Positions 46,138 through 52,438 of a DNA stretch of 64,000 bases are shown here, one piece after another (within the stretch, counting starts at the first letter, position 1; each line of letters starts with the position of its first letter). The notes under the pieces were generated by a model that was not told the DNA's origin, did not search any database, and was given only the letters and a program-made list of their open reading frames with translations. The DNA is from Pseudomonas sp. Z8(2022) (lineage in GTDB: Bacteria; Pseudomonadota; Gammaproteobacteria; Pseudomonadales; Pseudomonadaceae). The stretch spans positions 1,550,001-1,614,000 of the forward strand of contig NZ_CP107549.1 of the NCBI RefSeq assembly GCF_025837155.1. Reading direction: 5' to 3'. The translations under genes were made by a program, and so were the position numbers.

Positions 46138-47007
46138 ATGAGCACACCCACCACCCTGAGCCTGAAGAAGATCTACTCGGGCAAGGTCCGCGACCTCTAC
46201 GAAATTGACGACAAGCGCATGCTGATGGTGGCCACCGATCGTCTGTCGGCATTCGACGTCATCCTCGAGCAGCCGATTCCGGAGAAGGGCAAGATCCTCA
46301 CTGCCATTTCCAACTTCTGGTTCGACAAGCTCGCCGGCGTGGTGCCCAACCACTTCACCGGTGACAAGGTCGAGGACGTGGTACCGGCCGCCGAACTGCC
46401 GTTGGTCGAAGGCCGCGCAGTCGTCGCCAAGCGCCTCAAGCCGGTCGCCGTGGAGGCCATCGTGCGTGGCTACATCGTCGGTTCCGGCTGGAAGGAATAC
46501 CAGAAGAGCGGCACCGTCTGCGGCATCGCGCTGCCGGCTGGCCTGAAGGAAGCGGCCAAGCTGCCGCAACCGATCTTCACCCCCTCGACCAAGGCGGCCG
46601 TTGGCGACCACGACGAGAACATCAGCTTCGAGCAGTGCGAAGCCATCATCGGCGCCGAACTGGCCGCCAAAGTTCGTGACACGGCGATCAAGCTGTACAG
46701 CACGGCTGTGGAATACGCCGCTACCCGCGGCATCATCATCGCCGACACCAAGTTCGAATTCGGCCTGGACGAAGACGGCACCCTGACCCTGATGGACGAA
46801 GTGCTGACTCCCGACTCCAGCCGCTTCTGGCCGGCCGACAGCTATGTTGAAGGCACCAACCCGCCGAGCTTCGACAAACAGTTCGTGCGTGACTGGCTGG
46901 AGTCCACCGGCTGGAACAAACAACCCCCGGCCCCGGCCGTACCGGCCGATGTAGCGCAGAAGACCGCCGACAAGTATCGCGAAGCGCTGACACGTCTGAC
47001 TGAATAA
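46138..47007 (+). CDS. purC: SAICAR synthase (long-form PurC)
   Basis: This 289-residue enzyme makes SAICAR in purine synthesis. Signatures are [31 protein letters not shown] and [18 protein letters not shown]. This is the longer ~290-residue form (with [25 protein letters not shown] and a C-terminal ...[11 protein letters not shown]), not the ~236-residue form usual at this position in P. aeruginosa. The metallo-hydrolase gene that I recall between bamC and purC there is absent here. The start is the ATG at MSTPTTLSL. Confidence 0.93.
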   Translation: MSTPTTLSLKKIYSGKVRDLYEIDDKRMLMVATDRLSAFDVILEQPIPEKGKILTAISNFWFDKLAGVVPNHFTGDKVEDVVPAAELPLVEGRAVVAKRLKPVAVEAIVRGYIVGSGWKEYQKSGTVCGIALPAGLKEAAKLPQPIFTPSTKAAVGDHDENISFEQCEAIIGAELAAKVRDTAIKLYSTAVEYAATRGIIIADTKFEFGLDEDGTLTLMDEVLTPDSSRFWPADSYVEGTNPPSFDKQFVRDWLESTGWNKQPPAPAVPADVAQKTADKYREALTRLTE

Positions 47008-47027
47008 GTGCAGGCACCTGCAAAACA

Positions 47028-47066
47028 ACAACGCCGCGCTCCCTGAGGGGGAGGGCGGCGTTTTTA
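47028..47066 (+). terminator. Terminator after purC
   Basis: CAACGCCGCGCTCCC / GGGAGGGCGGCGTT hairpin followed by TTTT, 20 bp after the purC stop. Confidence 0.85.
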
Positions 47067-47097
47067 TGTCTGGGGACAGGAGAGTTTCCCCCAGAAA

Positions 47098-47138
47098 AGC
47101 AAAAGCCCTGAATTGTATTGCAATTCAGGGCTTTTCAG
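47098..47138. terminator. Palindromic terminator next to attL
   Basis: AAAAGCCCTGAATTG / CAATTCAGGGCTTTT is a perfect palindrome. Before integration it lay between purC and the convergent tRNA-Ser(CGA) gene and probably ended both. The tRNA now reads into the prophage end instead, where a similar hairpin at 58204-58240 takes its place. Confidence 0.85.
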
Positions 47139-47166
47139 TATGGCGGGAAGATAGGGATTTGAACCC
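47139..47166 (+). repeat. attL: 28-bp direct repeat of the tRNA-Ser 3' end
   Basis: The sequence beginning TATGGCGGGAAGATAGGG and ending GAACCC is identical to 58249-58276, which covers the 3' end of tRNA-Ser(CGA), from CCA into the T arm. The copy here is a tRNA fragment only, with no anticodon arm following. The two copies bound the ~11.1-kb prophage. Confidence 0.95.
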
Positions 47167-47269
47167 GTTTTTACGGGTGCCCGTTGCTGCCCATCGTTGC
47201 CCAAAGCCAGCAAAATCGGGGCTTTCGCCTCACGCCTTCTGCCCATTGCGGCACTCTGTCGCCCATTGA

Positions 47270-47290
47270 TTTCGACACTTTTTCGACGCC
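47270..47290 (+). repeat. Candidate arm-type recombination site, left
   Basis: TTTCGACACTTTTTCGACGC plus one base matches 58165-58185 at 19 of 21 positions, in the same orientation. It contains two TTCGACRC units 11 bp apart. These copies near each prophage end would flank the core in the circular attP, as arm sites for integrase or Xis do. Confidence 0.6.
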
Positions 47291-47301
47291 ATGCTTACTC
47301 T

Positions 47302-47337
47302 CTTGAGGGCTAGGTGATATCCTCAAGCCACTATAGT
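47302..47337 (+). promoter_or_regulatory. Candidate promoter/operator of the CmdTAC-like operon
   Basis: CTTGAGG (47302-47308) and CCTCAAG (47321-47327) form a perfect 7-bp inverted repeat with a 12-bp spacer. A TATAGT at 47332-47337 follows at once and could be the -10 box. This is how an autorepressed toxin-antitoxin promoter would look, but no -35 is certain and nothing has been tested. Confidence 0.45.
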
Positions 47338-47394
47338 CACGGTTGCAGCAAAAGATAGACGCCCCTCTAATTTCCAAGCAGGGAATGCTTTCAC

Positions 47395-47967
47395 ATGAGC
47401 GATGTTGTTTTTCATGGCTTCCACGGTGCCTCTCAGGCCGCTGTAGAGGCTATAGTCCGCTCAGGAGATTTTAGACCTAGCATCGGAAAGCATCACTGGT
47501 TCGGTGACGGCAGGTACTTCTTCATTGAGGGCATTTCGGATCCTCAGCTAAACGCCTGTGCATGGGCTAACGTCAGCTCATGGTGCAACCAAAGGCGAGC
47601 TCTGAGGTACCGTCACTTTGGCGTACTGAAAGCCAAAGTCCAAGCCCCAAGAGAAAAGATATGTGATTTGCGAACTGATGCCGATGCAATTTCTTTTGAA
47701 TCTGCTAGAAGATTTGTTGTCTCTAGGCTAGCAGAGTCTGAGAGAGGCATAGAATCATATTTGGACTCCATGGTGTTTGAGTTTCTAGCTGATGAGCTTG
47801 ATATTTTAGTTTTTGCCGGTAACCAGTATATAAAGCTCACAAAAGCTGAGCGTATATATCAGGTCAATTCAAGAATACCGAACGTAACAATGATCTGCGC
47901 GCGAAACGACCAACAGGTATCGATAACAGAGCTTGAAATGGTCACTAGTGGAGAGGTTGAGAGATGA
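47395..47967 (+). CDS. ADP-ribosyltransferase-like toxin (CmdT-like)
   Basis: This is a 190-residue protein. The N-terminus reads VVFHGFHGASQAAVEAIVRSG, then HHWFGDGRYFFIEG and NACAWANV. This is the ART/PARP-like pattern of a His-Gly strand (H7 or H10), a helix, then G-x-G-x-Tyr (Y41) and a helix with AWA. A later part, DELDILVFAGNQYIKLT, could hold the third catalytic strand. It is the first gene of an operon with 4-bp and 10-bp overlaps. In the CmdTAC system the toxin is an ART that modifies mRNA and stops translation on phage infection. Family resemblance by eye; the catalytic glutamate is not firmly placed. Confidence 0.72.
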   Translation: MSDVVFHGFHGASQAAVEAIVRSGDFRPSIGKHHWFGDGRYFFIEGISDPQLNACAWANVSSWCNQRRALRYRHFGVLKAKVQAPREKICDLRTDADAISFESARRFVVSRLAESERGIESYLDSMVFEFLADELDILVFAGNQYIKLTKAERIYQVNSRIPNVTMICARNDQQVSITELEMVTSGEVER

Positions 47968-48215
47968 ATACCTTAGCTAATAAAGTCAGTGCCTTTATAC
48001 AGAAATTTGAGGCAGTCCACGCCGATGATTTCGCTGAGTACTTTGCTCAAAAAGTCGGCACATCTACTTTTGCAAGGACATCTGTACGCATTGAAAAATC
48101 GCTCGTTATATTCTCCGATATTGAGAATATTAACATTGATTATGAGTCTTACTTTTCCACCTCACCAGCTAATGACTCGCCATATGAAAGCGTTGAGTAT
48201 CTAGAATGCGCCTAA
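47964..48215 (+). CDS. Small protein, candidate antitoxin (CmdA-like)
   Basis: This 83-residue acidic protein is not recognisable on its own (MNTLANKVSAFIQKFEAVHADDFAEYF...). It overlaps the toxin-like gene by ATGA and the SecB-like gene by 10 bp, so all three are translationally coupled. In tripartite toxin-antitoxin-chaperone systems the antitoxin is a small, unstable protein encoded between toxin and chaperone, with a disordered C-terminus for the chaperone to hold. The tail YFSTSPANDSPYESVEYLECA looks like such a segment. The assignment is by position. Confidence 0.6.
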   Translation: MNTLANKVSAFIQKFEAVHADDFAEYFAQKVGTSTFARTSVRIEKSLVIFSDIENINIDYESYFSTSPANDSPYESVEYLECA

Positions 48216-48646
48216 CACTGCACACAACCAAGGCTATCAAGGTATCCATCAAGCAGTACGGACTGCCTGAGGACAGGAGCGAGTCAGAGGTTTGGCTTCC
48301 TTCAGAGGTGGATGATATGTCCTCTGAGGAGGAAATGAAGTTCAATCTCAGCCACGCACCAGCCTACGCATCCGAACCTGAAACCGAAGCGTTTGCAGTG
48401 GTTTTTTCATTTAGTGCTTTGGTGCCTAATCAGTCATTAGAAGTTGATGTCGAATATATCGCAGAATTCGTAACAGACTCGCCAATCAGTGAGGACTTCA
48501 AGAAATCCCACTTTCCTAAAGTTAATGCACCTGCGATAGCCTTTCCTTATCTTCGCGCCTTTATCTCCAATCTACTTCTCAATAGCGGCTACTCACCTCT
48601 TATTCTTCCGTCAATAAATTTTGCAGCTAAGAAAGTCGGAGAGTAA
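48206..48646 (+). CDS. SecB-like chaperone (CmdC-like)
   Basis: This 146-residue protein ends with the SecB core: IAFPYLRAFISNLLLNSGYSPLILPSINFAAKKVGE, compare FPY.R..I......F/Y P.L.L.P(V/I)NF in SecB. The N-terminal half gives acidic beta strands (FAVVFSFSALVPNQSLEVDVEYIAEF) as in the SecB fold. SecB-like chaperones outside the housekeeping gene are typical of toxin-antitoxin-chaperone operons, where they keep the antitoxin folded. A phage protein that captures the chaperone would free the toxin. Base composition is AT-richer than the host and than the phage core, marking it as acquired cargo. Confidence 0.8.
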   Translation: MRLTLHTTKAIKVSIKQYGLPEDRSESEVWLPSEVDDMSSEEEMKFNLSHAPAYASEPETEAFAVVFSFSALVPNQSLEVDVEYIAEFVTDSPISEDFKKSHFPKVNAPAIAFPYLRAFISNLLLNSGYSPLILPSINFAAKKVGE

Positions 48647-48680
48647 GGTCCATCATGATGGGGCGATATTATTGCCTACA

Positions 48681-49223
48681 CTATCGCTGTAGCTTTAAAT
48701 AAGATTTACAGCTCCGCCGCTCAATACTCCCTTCCTTCAAGGGCCAGCACGTTGAGTCCTTAGTTTCTTTGATAACTGTCACCCGCACCTTCCCAGCCGG
48801 TTTTGCCGGTTCTGCGGGTTGATAGCCCTCGAGAATGCTGAGCACGTTGTCAGCCCCTCTCGGGGTGTAGTTCTGATCGTTGAACACGGTCTGTTTGACT
48901 GCAGGGCTATCTGAACCAGTGGGCTGCTCAGGTTGCTGCTGAGACATTGCGTCTCGCCTTGCCTGCTCTTCTACGATCCTGTCCCAGTCATTCCTGGGCG
49001 TTGGTTCTGATCGTGTGATCTCGGCAACCGGCTTGGGCTTCGGTTGCTGCCTGTTCTCGGCCAGGTTCTTTACGGTGGTTTGCATGAAAGCTTGCCCGGC
49101 CATATTGAGTGCGCCGAGCGTAACCACTGTCCCGATCACGCCTGCGAGCACTACGCCCAGGTTTCCACGTTTTCGTGGTCGGCTGGTTAGCCACTCCGGG
49201 GCGTCGTCTCTGTCAGCCTTCAT
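48681..49223 (-). CDS. Single-TM prophage protein with periplasmic linker
   Basis: This 180-residue protein starts at MKADRDDAPEW, 7 nt after a GGAGG; a start 24 bp upstream lacks a site. A basic cytoplasmic N-terminus (SRPRKRG) precedes one TM (NLGVVLAGVIGTVVTLGALNMAG), then a Q/P/K-rich linker and a small C-terminal domain with two cysteines (DSTCWPLKEGSIERRSC) that may form a disulfide. It is read leftwards, away from the repressor, with the next gene. Similar proteins occur in Pf-like prophages as I recall; the function is unknown. Envelope modification or superinfection exclusion is a guess. Confidence 0.65.
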   Translation of the reverse strand: MKADRDDAPEWLTSRPRKRGNLGVVLAGVIGTVVTLGALNMAGQAFMQTTVKNLAENRQQPKPKPVAEITRSEPTPRNDWDRIVEEQARRDAMSQQQPEQPTGSDSPAVKQTVFNDQNYTPRGADNVLSILEGYQPAEPAKPAGKVRVTVIKETKDSTCWPLKEGSIERRSCKSYLKLQR

Positions 49224-49258
49224 CCTTGATCCTCCATCTGCTCGCACAGGCTTTTAGC

Positions 49259-49579
49259 CTATGGGCATGTGTCTGCTATTCCCTGTTTAGCCTTCGACCA
49301 TCCCGTCTCTTTGTATAGCTTCAGCCATTCATCGCATGCAGGATCAATCGCTCTAACATCTGATGGTCGCATCTGTACACGTTTCTTGAAGTGCGTTGTC
49401 ACTTCGGCATCAATGATGCTTTGGCGAGCTGCTTTTTCTTCGGCTGTTAGGCTAGCCAGGGAGTCGAGATCTTTCTGGTACTCCACAAACTCTCTGATTG
49501 AACGAATCTGTTCCGGGGTCATGTCCGCGCTAGCAGAGAGGGTTATCGCGAGTCCGATGCTGCCAAGTAGATACTTCAT
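49259..49579 (-). CDS. Small exported prophage protein
   Basis: This 106-residue protein has a signal peptide (MKYLLGSIGLAITLSASA) and a helical, charged mature part (DMTPEQIRSIREFVEYQKDLDSLASL) with two cysteines (DPACDEWLKLYK, ADTCP). It lies upstream of the TM protein on the same strand, 35 bp apart. It is a secreted or periplasmic product expressed in the leftward, lysogenic direction. Not recognised. Confidence 0.65.
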   Translation of the reverse strand: MKYLLGSIGLAITLSASADMTPEQIRSIREFVEYQKDLDSLASLTAEEKAARQSIIDAEVTTHFKKRVQMRPSDVRAIDPACDEWLKLYKETGWSKAKQGIADTCP

Positions 49580-49631
49580 CCTTGCCTTTTCCTTCGGGCA
49601 TACCAGCGCCTAGCTACTTCCTGGGTGATCG

Positions 49632-49898
49632 CTATCCCGCGTCTTGATCGGTCAAGTTTCGGTTGGCCTCGTCGTATTCGGGGCTTGTCTGACCGCTCTC
49701 GGGTGCAATCTTCCCGCTGACCAGCCATAGAGCGTATTCCGGCGCGATATCAACGATGACCTTGATGTCATCTTCATTGACCCGCCGTCCGCCTTTTCTC
49801 AGCGCGTACCACTTTTCTCGGTCGATACCGCTCAGCTCTTCCAGCTTCTTAGCCGTGAGCTTCTTATGCTCAAGAATAGCGACTATGCGCTCTCTCAT
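49632..49898 (-). CDS. XRE-type helix-turn-helix repressor of the prophage
   Basis: This 88-residue protein starts at MRERIVAILEHKKLT; the longer frame runs back through the operator region. The N-terminal ~55 residues form an HTH of the Cro/C1 type (LTAKKLEELSGIDREKWYALRKGGRRVNEDDIKVIVDIAPEYALWLVSG), close to Pf-phage repressor C in size and layout. It is divergent from the Xis-like gene, with two CCGGCAA-type palindromes between them, so it probably silences the rightward lytic promoter. Confidence 0.82.
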   Translation of the reverse strand: MRERIVAILEHKKLTAKKLEELSGIDREKWYALRKGGRRVNEDDIKVIVDIAPEYALWLVSGKIAPESGQTSPEYDEANRNLTDQDAG

Positions 49899-50041
49899 AT
49901 TTCTTAATCGTCTAAAAGGCCGGCAATTATTGCTAGTCAACCTTGTCCGGCTGCCTATAATCGTCAGTATGAAACCGGCAAATATTGCCGACTAATGGTT
50001 TCACCAACAAAGACCAACATAGTGCAACAAAGGCCACTCCG
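49899..50041. promoter_or_regulatory. Prophage operator/promoter region between repressor and xis-like gene
   Basis: CCGGCAATTATTGCTAG at 49920-49936 and CGGCAAATATTGCCG at 49976-49990 are two copies of one palindromic element. TATAAT at 49956-49961 lies between them and would drive the rightward genes. A repressor dimer on each copy would cover both the -35 area and the transcription start. Confidence 0.72.
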
Positions 50042-50260
50042 ATGGAAGGAATCCCCCTGACGCTTAAAGACCTTGTGAACCCGCCGCCGATGATGCCGTG
50101 GCGTGAGTTCGCAAACTGGATTCGCATGAGTGAAGACCACGACACCGTTCGCGGCTGGATGCGTAACGGCTACCTGCCGCACCTCAAGGTAGGCCGCCAC
50201 GTAATGGTCAACGTCGCCCTGCTGACCAAAAAGCTTATGGAAGAGGAGTGGGTTGAATGA
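50042..50260 (+). CDS. Xis-like / DNA-binding protein of the Pf prophage
   Basis: This 72-residue protein is taken from the ATG at MEGIPLTLKDLVNPPPMMPW; an upstream TTG could add 19 residues. The part WREFANWIRMSEDHDTVRGWMRNGYLPHLKVGRHVMVNVALL is a winged-helix excisionase/MerR-like DNA-binding pattern, ending with a basic, then hydrophobic wing. In Pf4 the gene at this place (xisF) promotes excision and antagonises the repressor. It is the first rightward gene and overlaps the next ATG by 4 bp. Confidence 0.75.
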   Translation: MEGIPLTLKDLVNPPPMMPWREFANWIRMSEDHDTVRGWMRNGYLPHLKVGRHVMVNVALLTKKLMEEEWVE

Positions 50261-50751
50261 TTGCCCAGCTAGCGAGAACCGCCGCTCTGATGCTCTGCCA
50301 GGACTGCCTGCAGGTTCGCCCGTACTGTGAAGCGGGCCACTTTGGTAACTACCGCTGCGACTGCGGTGGCGACTTCTGCGGCTGCACTAGCTGCAACGAC
50401 TTCGCCCACGGCCAGGGCGCCGACTTCGAAAAGCGCCAAACGCTGGAGGCGACCGATGACAAGCCTGAGCCAGTACGTTCGCCAGCCGCACCCCGCGAAC
50501 TGCGACTGCTCTGTATGCTGGTCCCGACGCGCGATGGTTCAACCCGAAGCCTGCCCGTCCACAGCATGCAGCCATTGCCGCCCCGTGCACGTCTCAAGGG
50601 ACTTATTGACCGGACGTTGGCAAGTGAAGCCGGCTTTCATCTGCGCGAAACACAAGCCACCGCGCCGACCGCCAGCGTTCTGGAGCGTTGCCTTTCAAAG
50701 CTCCACCTCCGTGCCAACGGACGAGTTTCCGTTCTAGGGGTGACAGCATGA
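50257..50751 (+). CDS. Cysteine-rich prophage protein
   Basis: This 164-residue frame overlaps the xis-like stop (ATGA-type, 4 bp) and its own stop overlaps the next ATG, which supports translation throughout. The first ~45 residues carry many cysteines (CQDC, YCEAGHFGNYRCDCGGDFCGCTSCNDF), a likely zinc fold. From residue ~67 on it is less protein-like and coincides with a second plausible gene in another frame (50456-50737). Either the two genes overlap fully or the 3' part of this frame is non-functional. Function unknown. Confidence 0.55.
   Translation: MIAQLARTAALMLCQDCLQVRPYCEAGHFGNYRCDCGGDFCGCTSCNDFAHGQGADFEKRQTLEATDDKPEPVRSPAAPRELRLLCMLVPTRDGSTRSLPVHSMQPLPPRARLKGLIDRTLASEAGFHLRETQATAPTASVLERCLSKLHLRANGRVSVLGVTA
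50456..50737 (+). CDS. Zinc-finger-like prophage protein in overlapping frame
   Basis: This 93-residue protein (MTSLSQYVRQPHPANCDCSVCW...) follows a GGAGGCGACCG site 4-9 nt before its ATG. It has CDCSVC and CSHCRPVH, then RDLLTGRWQVKPAFICAKHKPPRRPPAFWSVAF, which reads like a real globular zinc-binding protein of Pf phages. It lies wholly inside the 164-residue frame on the same strand. I judge it at least as likely to be translated as the 3' half of that frame. Confidence 0.6.
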   Translation: MTSLSQYVRQPHPANCDCSVCWSRRAMVQPEACPSTACSHCRPVHVSRDLLTGRWQVKPAFICAKHKPPRRPPAFWSVAFQSSTSVPTDEFPF

Positions 50752-51035
50752 TCGTTCTCGATACTCCGTCCATCGTCATGCTCGGCCTGCTGCTCATTAA
50801 CAGCATCGGCGTCGCCTACTGGTTTGGCCGCATGGACGGCGCCCGCACCGCCCGCCCAGCAGATCCGCGCCTAGCCAACACCCAGGCGGAAACACGCGGC
50901 TTCTTAAAAGGCCTGACCGCCGCGCTCGTTGCTATGTCGGTCAAGGGCCGCGCTCCCGGCTCGTCGGATCACGCTTCACCGATCCGGCGAACGGAAGCAC
51001 GGGCGGAGCGCACCCTTGAACGCCCACCACCCTAA
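50748..51035 (+). CDS. Small single-TM prophage protein
   Basis: The 95-residue product starts at the ATG that overlaps the preceding stop. It has an N-terminal TM (MLGLLLINSIGVAYWFG), then a polar segment with a weak second hydrophobic stretch (GFLKGLTAALVAMSV) and a charged R/E/P-rich tail. Similar small membrane proteins occur between the regulatory and SSB genes of Pf phages. Function unknown. Confidence 0.6.
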   Translation: MIVLDTPSIVMLGLLLINSIGVAYWFGRMDGARTARPADPRLANTQAETRGFLKGLTAALVAMSVKGRAPGSSDHASPIRRTEARAERTLERPPP

Positions 51036-51289
51036 ATAGCCTCCGCTCGTGAGTGTGGGGCAGCTCCACCGCCCCGCGCTCCCGAGCCCTCGGCGGCAAG
51101 AGTGGGATGACAAGGGCAAAGCCCTTGGTGTTGAACAACTAACCCGCTGCACCAGCGGCGCTAACTGAAAACCTCGGCAAGTCGAGAACCCCACCCGGGC
51201 AAAAACGAGAAGTTTGCCCGTGTGGACCCGCTCGGCCTGCTGAAAGGCAAACCCGCGCAATAACGCGCAACCAAGCGAGGAAACACAAC
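51036..51289 (+). promoter_or_regulatory. Structured leader of the SSB/coat gene block
   Basis: This 254-bp gap holds several hairpins: CCGCTG / CAGCGG (51144-51158), CGGGCAAA / TTTGCCCG with a 9-nt loop (51196-51220, extendable by outer CCAC/GTGG), and an AAGGGC-AAA-GCCCTT palindrome near 51113. The SSB ribosome binding site is GCGAGG. Inovirus SSBs repress translation through RNA structures, so this may be a translational control region or hold an origin for the complementary strand. Confidence 0.5.
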
Positions 51290-51658
51290 ATGGCACGCAC
51301 CACTATGGAACTGGCATTCATCAGCGCTGAGCGCGTGAAGTTCGACAACGTGGACCTGGTGAAGCTGTACCTGGGCGACGAACCGGACGGCGAAAAGGAC
51401 GTGGGTATTTCGCTGCTCTCGATGCAGGTTTCCGAAGACGTTCGCGAAGAAGTGTGGAACGCCTGCAAAGGCCTCGACGTGCTGGAAACCGCCCGCGTAA
51501 CCGTCGAGATCGAACGCGGCTCCAAGAACGCTGGCAAGTTCATCGTCCTGCACGTCGAATCGGCCAAGCCCGCTCAGGCCGGCAAGCCTGCCGCCCCGCA
51601 AGGCTCCCAACAACAGCCCAAGCCGACCGGTGCTCAACCGGAATCGGCCAAGGCCTGA
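51290..51658 (+). CDS. Single-stranded DNA-binding protein (Pf gene V type)
   Basis: This 122-residue protein (MARTTMELAFISAERVKFDNVDLVKLYLGDEPDGEKDVGISLLSMQVSED...) has the Pf1 helix-destabilising protein pattern: an OB-like N-terminal ~90 residues and a disordered A/P/Q/K-rich tail. It coats the viral single strand before export and switches synthesis from double to single strand. It precedes the coat genes as in all Pf phages. Confidence 0.88.
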   Translation: MARTTMELAFISAERVKFDNVDLVKLYLGDEPDGEKDVGISLLSMQVSEDVREEVWNACKGLDVLETARVTVEIERGSKNAGKFIVLHVESAKPAQAGKPAAPQGSQQQPKPTGAQPESAKA

Positions 51659-51673
51659 CGGGAGGGCGCCGCC

Positions 51674-51853
51674 GTGCTGATCGTTGATCGCGTGCTGTGC
51701 GACTGCTGTGGGCAGCCCATGGGCCAGCTCTACAACCAGTCCGCCCCTCAGCCCGACCTGCTGCCCGATCTGAACAAGGCGCCCGCCCTCGTCATCTGCC
51801 CCGACTGCACCGACCTGGCTGAGGTTCTGCGTGACCCCAGCCAGGCGGAGTAA
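51674..51853 (+). CDS. Small cysteine-pair (zinc ribbon-like) prophage protein
   Basis: The 59-residue frame starts with GTG after GGAGGGCGCCGCC. It shows CDCCGQP near the N-terminus and ICPDC in the C-terminal half, a two-knuckle zinc ribbon layout. It sits between the SSB gene and the small membrane protein gene, spaced 15 and 8 bp. Function unknown. Confidence 0.65.
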   Translation: MLIVDRVLCDCCGQPMGQLYNQSAPQPDLLPDLNKAPALVICPDCTDLAEVLRDPSQAE

Positions 51854-51861
51854 GGGGGCCT

Positions 51862-52080
51862 ATGAATTTCATCGCCTGCGATGGGGAGTGGTCGGTTGGT
51901 GCCTCGGGTGAACTCCTGTGCACGGGCCAACTGGTTTCCATCGCAGACGTTGAAATGCAGGGCCTGATTGGCTCTGCGCTCACCTGGGATGACGTGTCCG
52001 AACTGCAAGGCGAAGCAATGATTCTGTTCGCCACGGTGTTCGGGTTCCTCGTCCTGAAAAAAGTCCTGAAATCGAGGTAA
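51862..52080 (+). CDS. Small membrane protein upstream of the major coat gene
   Basis: This 72-residue protein has an N-terminal polar half with two cysteines (IACDGEWSV, LLCTGQLVSIADVEMQG) and a C-terminal TM (GEAMILFATVFGFLVLKKVLKSR) with basic end, the layout of small inovirus virion-tip proteins. It ends 5 bp before the major coat gene. Probably a minor coat protein. Confidence 0.65.
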   Translation: MNFIACDGEWSVGASGELLCTGQLVSIADVEMQGLIGSALTWDDVSELQGEAMILFATVFGFLVLKKVLKSR

Positions 52081-52085
52081 CAACC

Positions 52086-52292
52086 ATGAAGCACATCCGC
52101 ACCCTGCGCCGTTCGCTCGGCACCGCTGCTGCAATCGGCCTGCTGTCTGTTCAACAAGCCTACGCCGCCCTGCCCACCGAGGTCAGCACCCAGCTCGACA
52201 CCACCAAGACCGACGTTGTCGAGCTGGGTGGCCTGATCCTCGTCGTGCTGATCGCGGCTGCCGCGTTCAAGTACATGCGCCGTGCCATGTAA
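52086..52292 (+). CDS. coaB: Major coat protein (CoaB-like)
   Basis: This 68-residue preprotein has a signal peptide (MKHIRTLRRSLGTAAAIGLLSVQQAYA), cleaved after AYA to leave a ~41-residue coat subunit: acidic N-terminus (ALPTEVSTQLDTTKTD), central hydrophobic helix (VVELGGLILVVLIAAAAFKYM) and basic end RRAM facing the DNA. This is the inovirus major coat layout. GAGGTAACAACC is the ribosome binding site. A strong terminator follows at once, as expected for the most highly expressed phage gene. Confidence 0.92.
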   Translation: MKHIRTLRRSLGTAAAIGLLSVQQAYAALPTEVSTQLDTTKTDVVELGGLILVVLIAAAAFKYMRRAM

Positions 52293-52328
52293 CCCAGCAA
52301 CTGCACGTATGTGCCGAAGCAAGCAAAG

Positions 52329-52353
52329 CCCCGCCTCGGCGGGGTTTTCTTTT
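52329..52353 (+). terminator. Terminator downstream of the major coat gene
   Basis: CCCCGC / GCGGGG with a CTCG tetraloop, followed by TTTTCTTTT. It lets the upstream SSB-coat genes be expressed far above the downstream adsorption and assembly genes. Confidence 0.93.
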
Positions 52354-52365
52354 CCGGATACCGCC

Positions 52366-52437
52366 ATGAGCTATCAACTGTTCGTTCTGCTTATCACCGT
52401 CCTGGCGCTGTATCTCGTCTTCTTCGGGAGGGTGTGA
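52366..52437 (+). CDS. Tiny hydrophobic protein (candidate gp7/gp9-like minor coat)
   Basis: This 23-residue frame reads MSYQLFVLLITVLALYLVFFGRV, a single TM helix with almost nothing else. It lies between the coat terminator and the adsorption gene, ending 1 bp before the next ATG. Inoviruses encode such tiny virion-tip proteins. Its size leaves it below most gene finders' limits. The call is by position and composition. Confidence 0.6.
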   Translation: MSYQLFVLLITVLALYLVFFGRV

Positions 52438-52438
52438 T

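Noticed and set aside
47171..47270. Possible CRISPR-like or tandem repeat from recurring GCCCAT/GTTGCCC words near attL
   Set aside because: The words are only 6-8 bp with irregular spacing; more likely protein-binding words of the attachment region.
47171..47377. Small frames in the gap between attL and the CmdT-like gene
   Set aside because: They cross the arm-type repeat and the candidate promoter and have no coding character.
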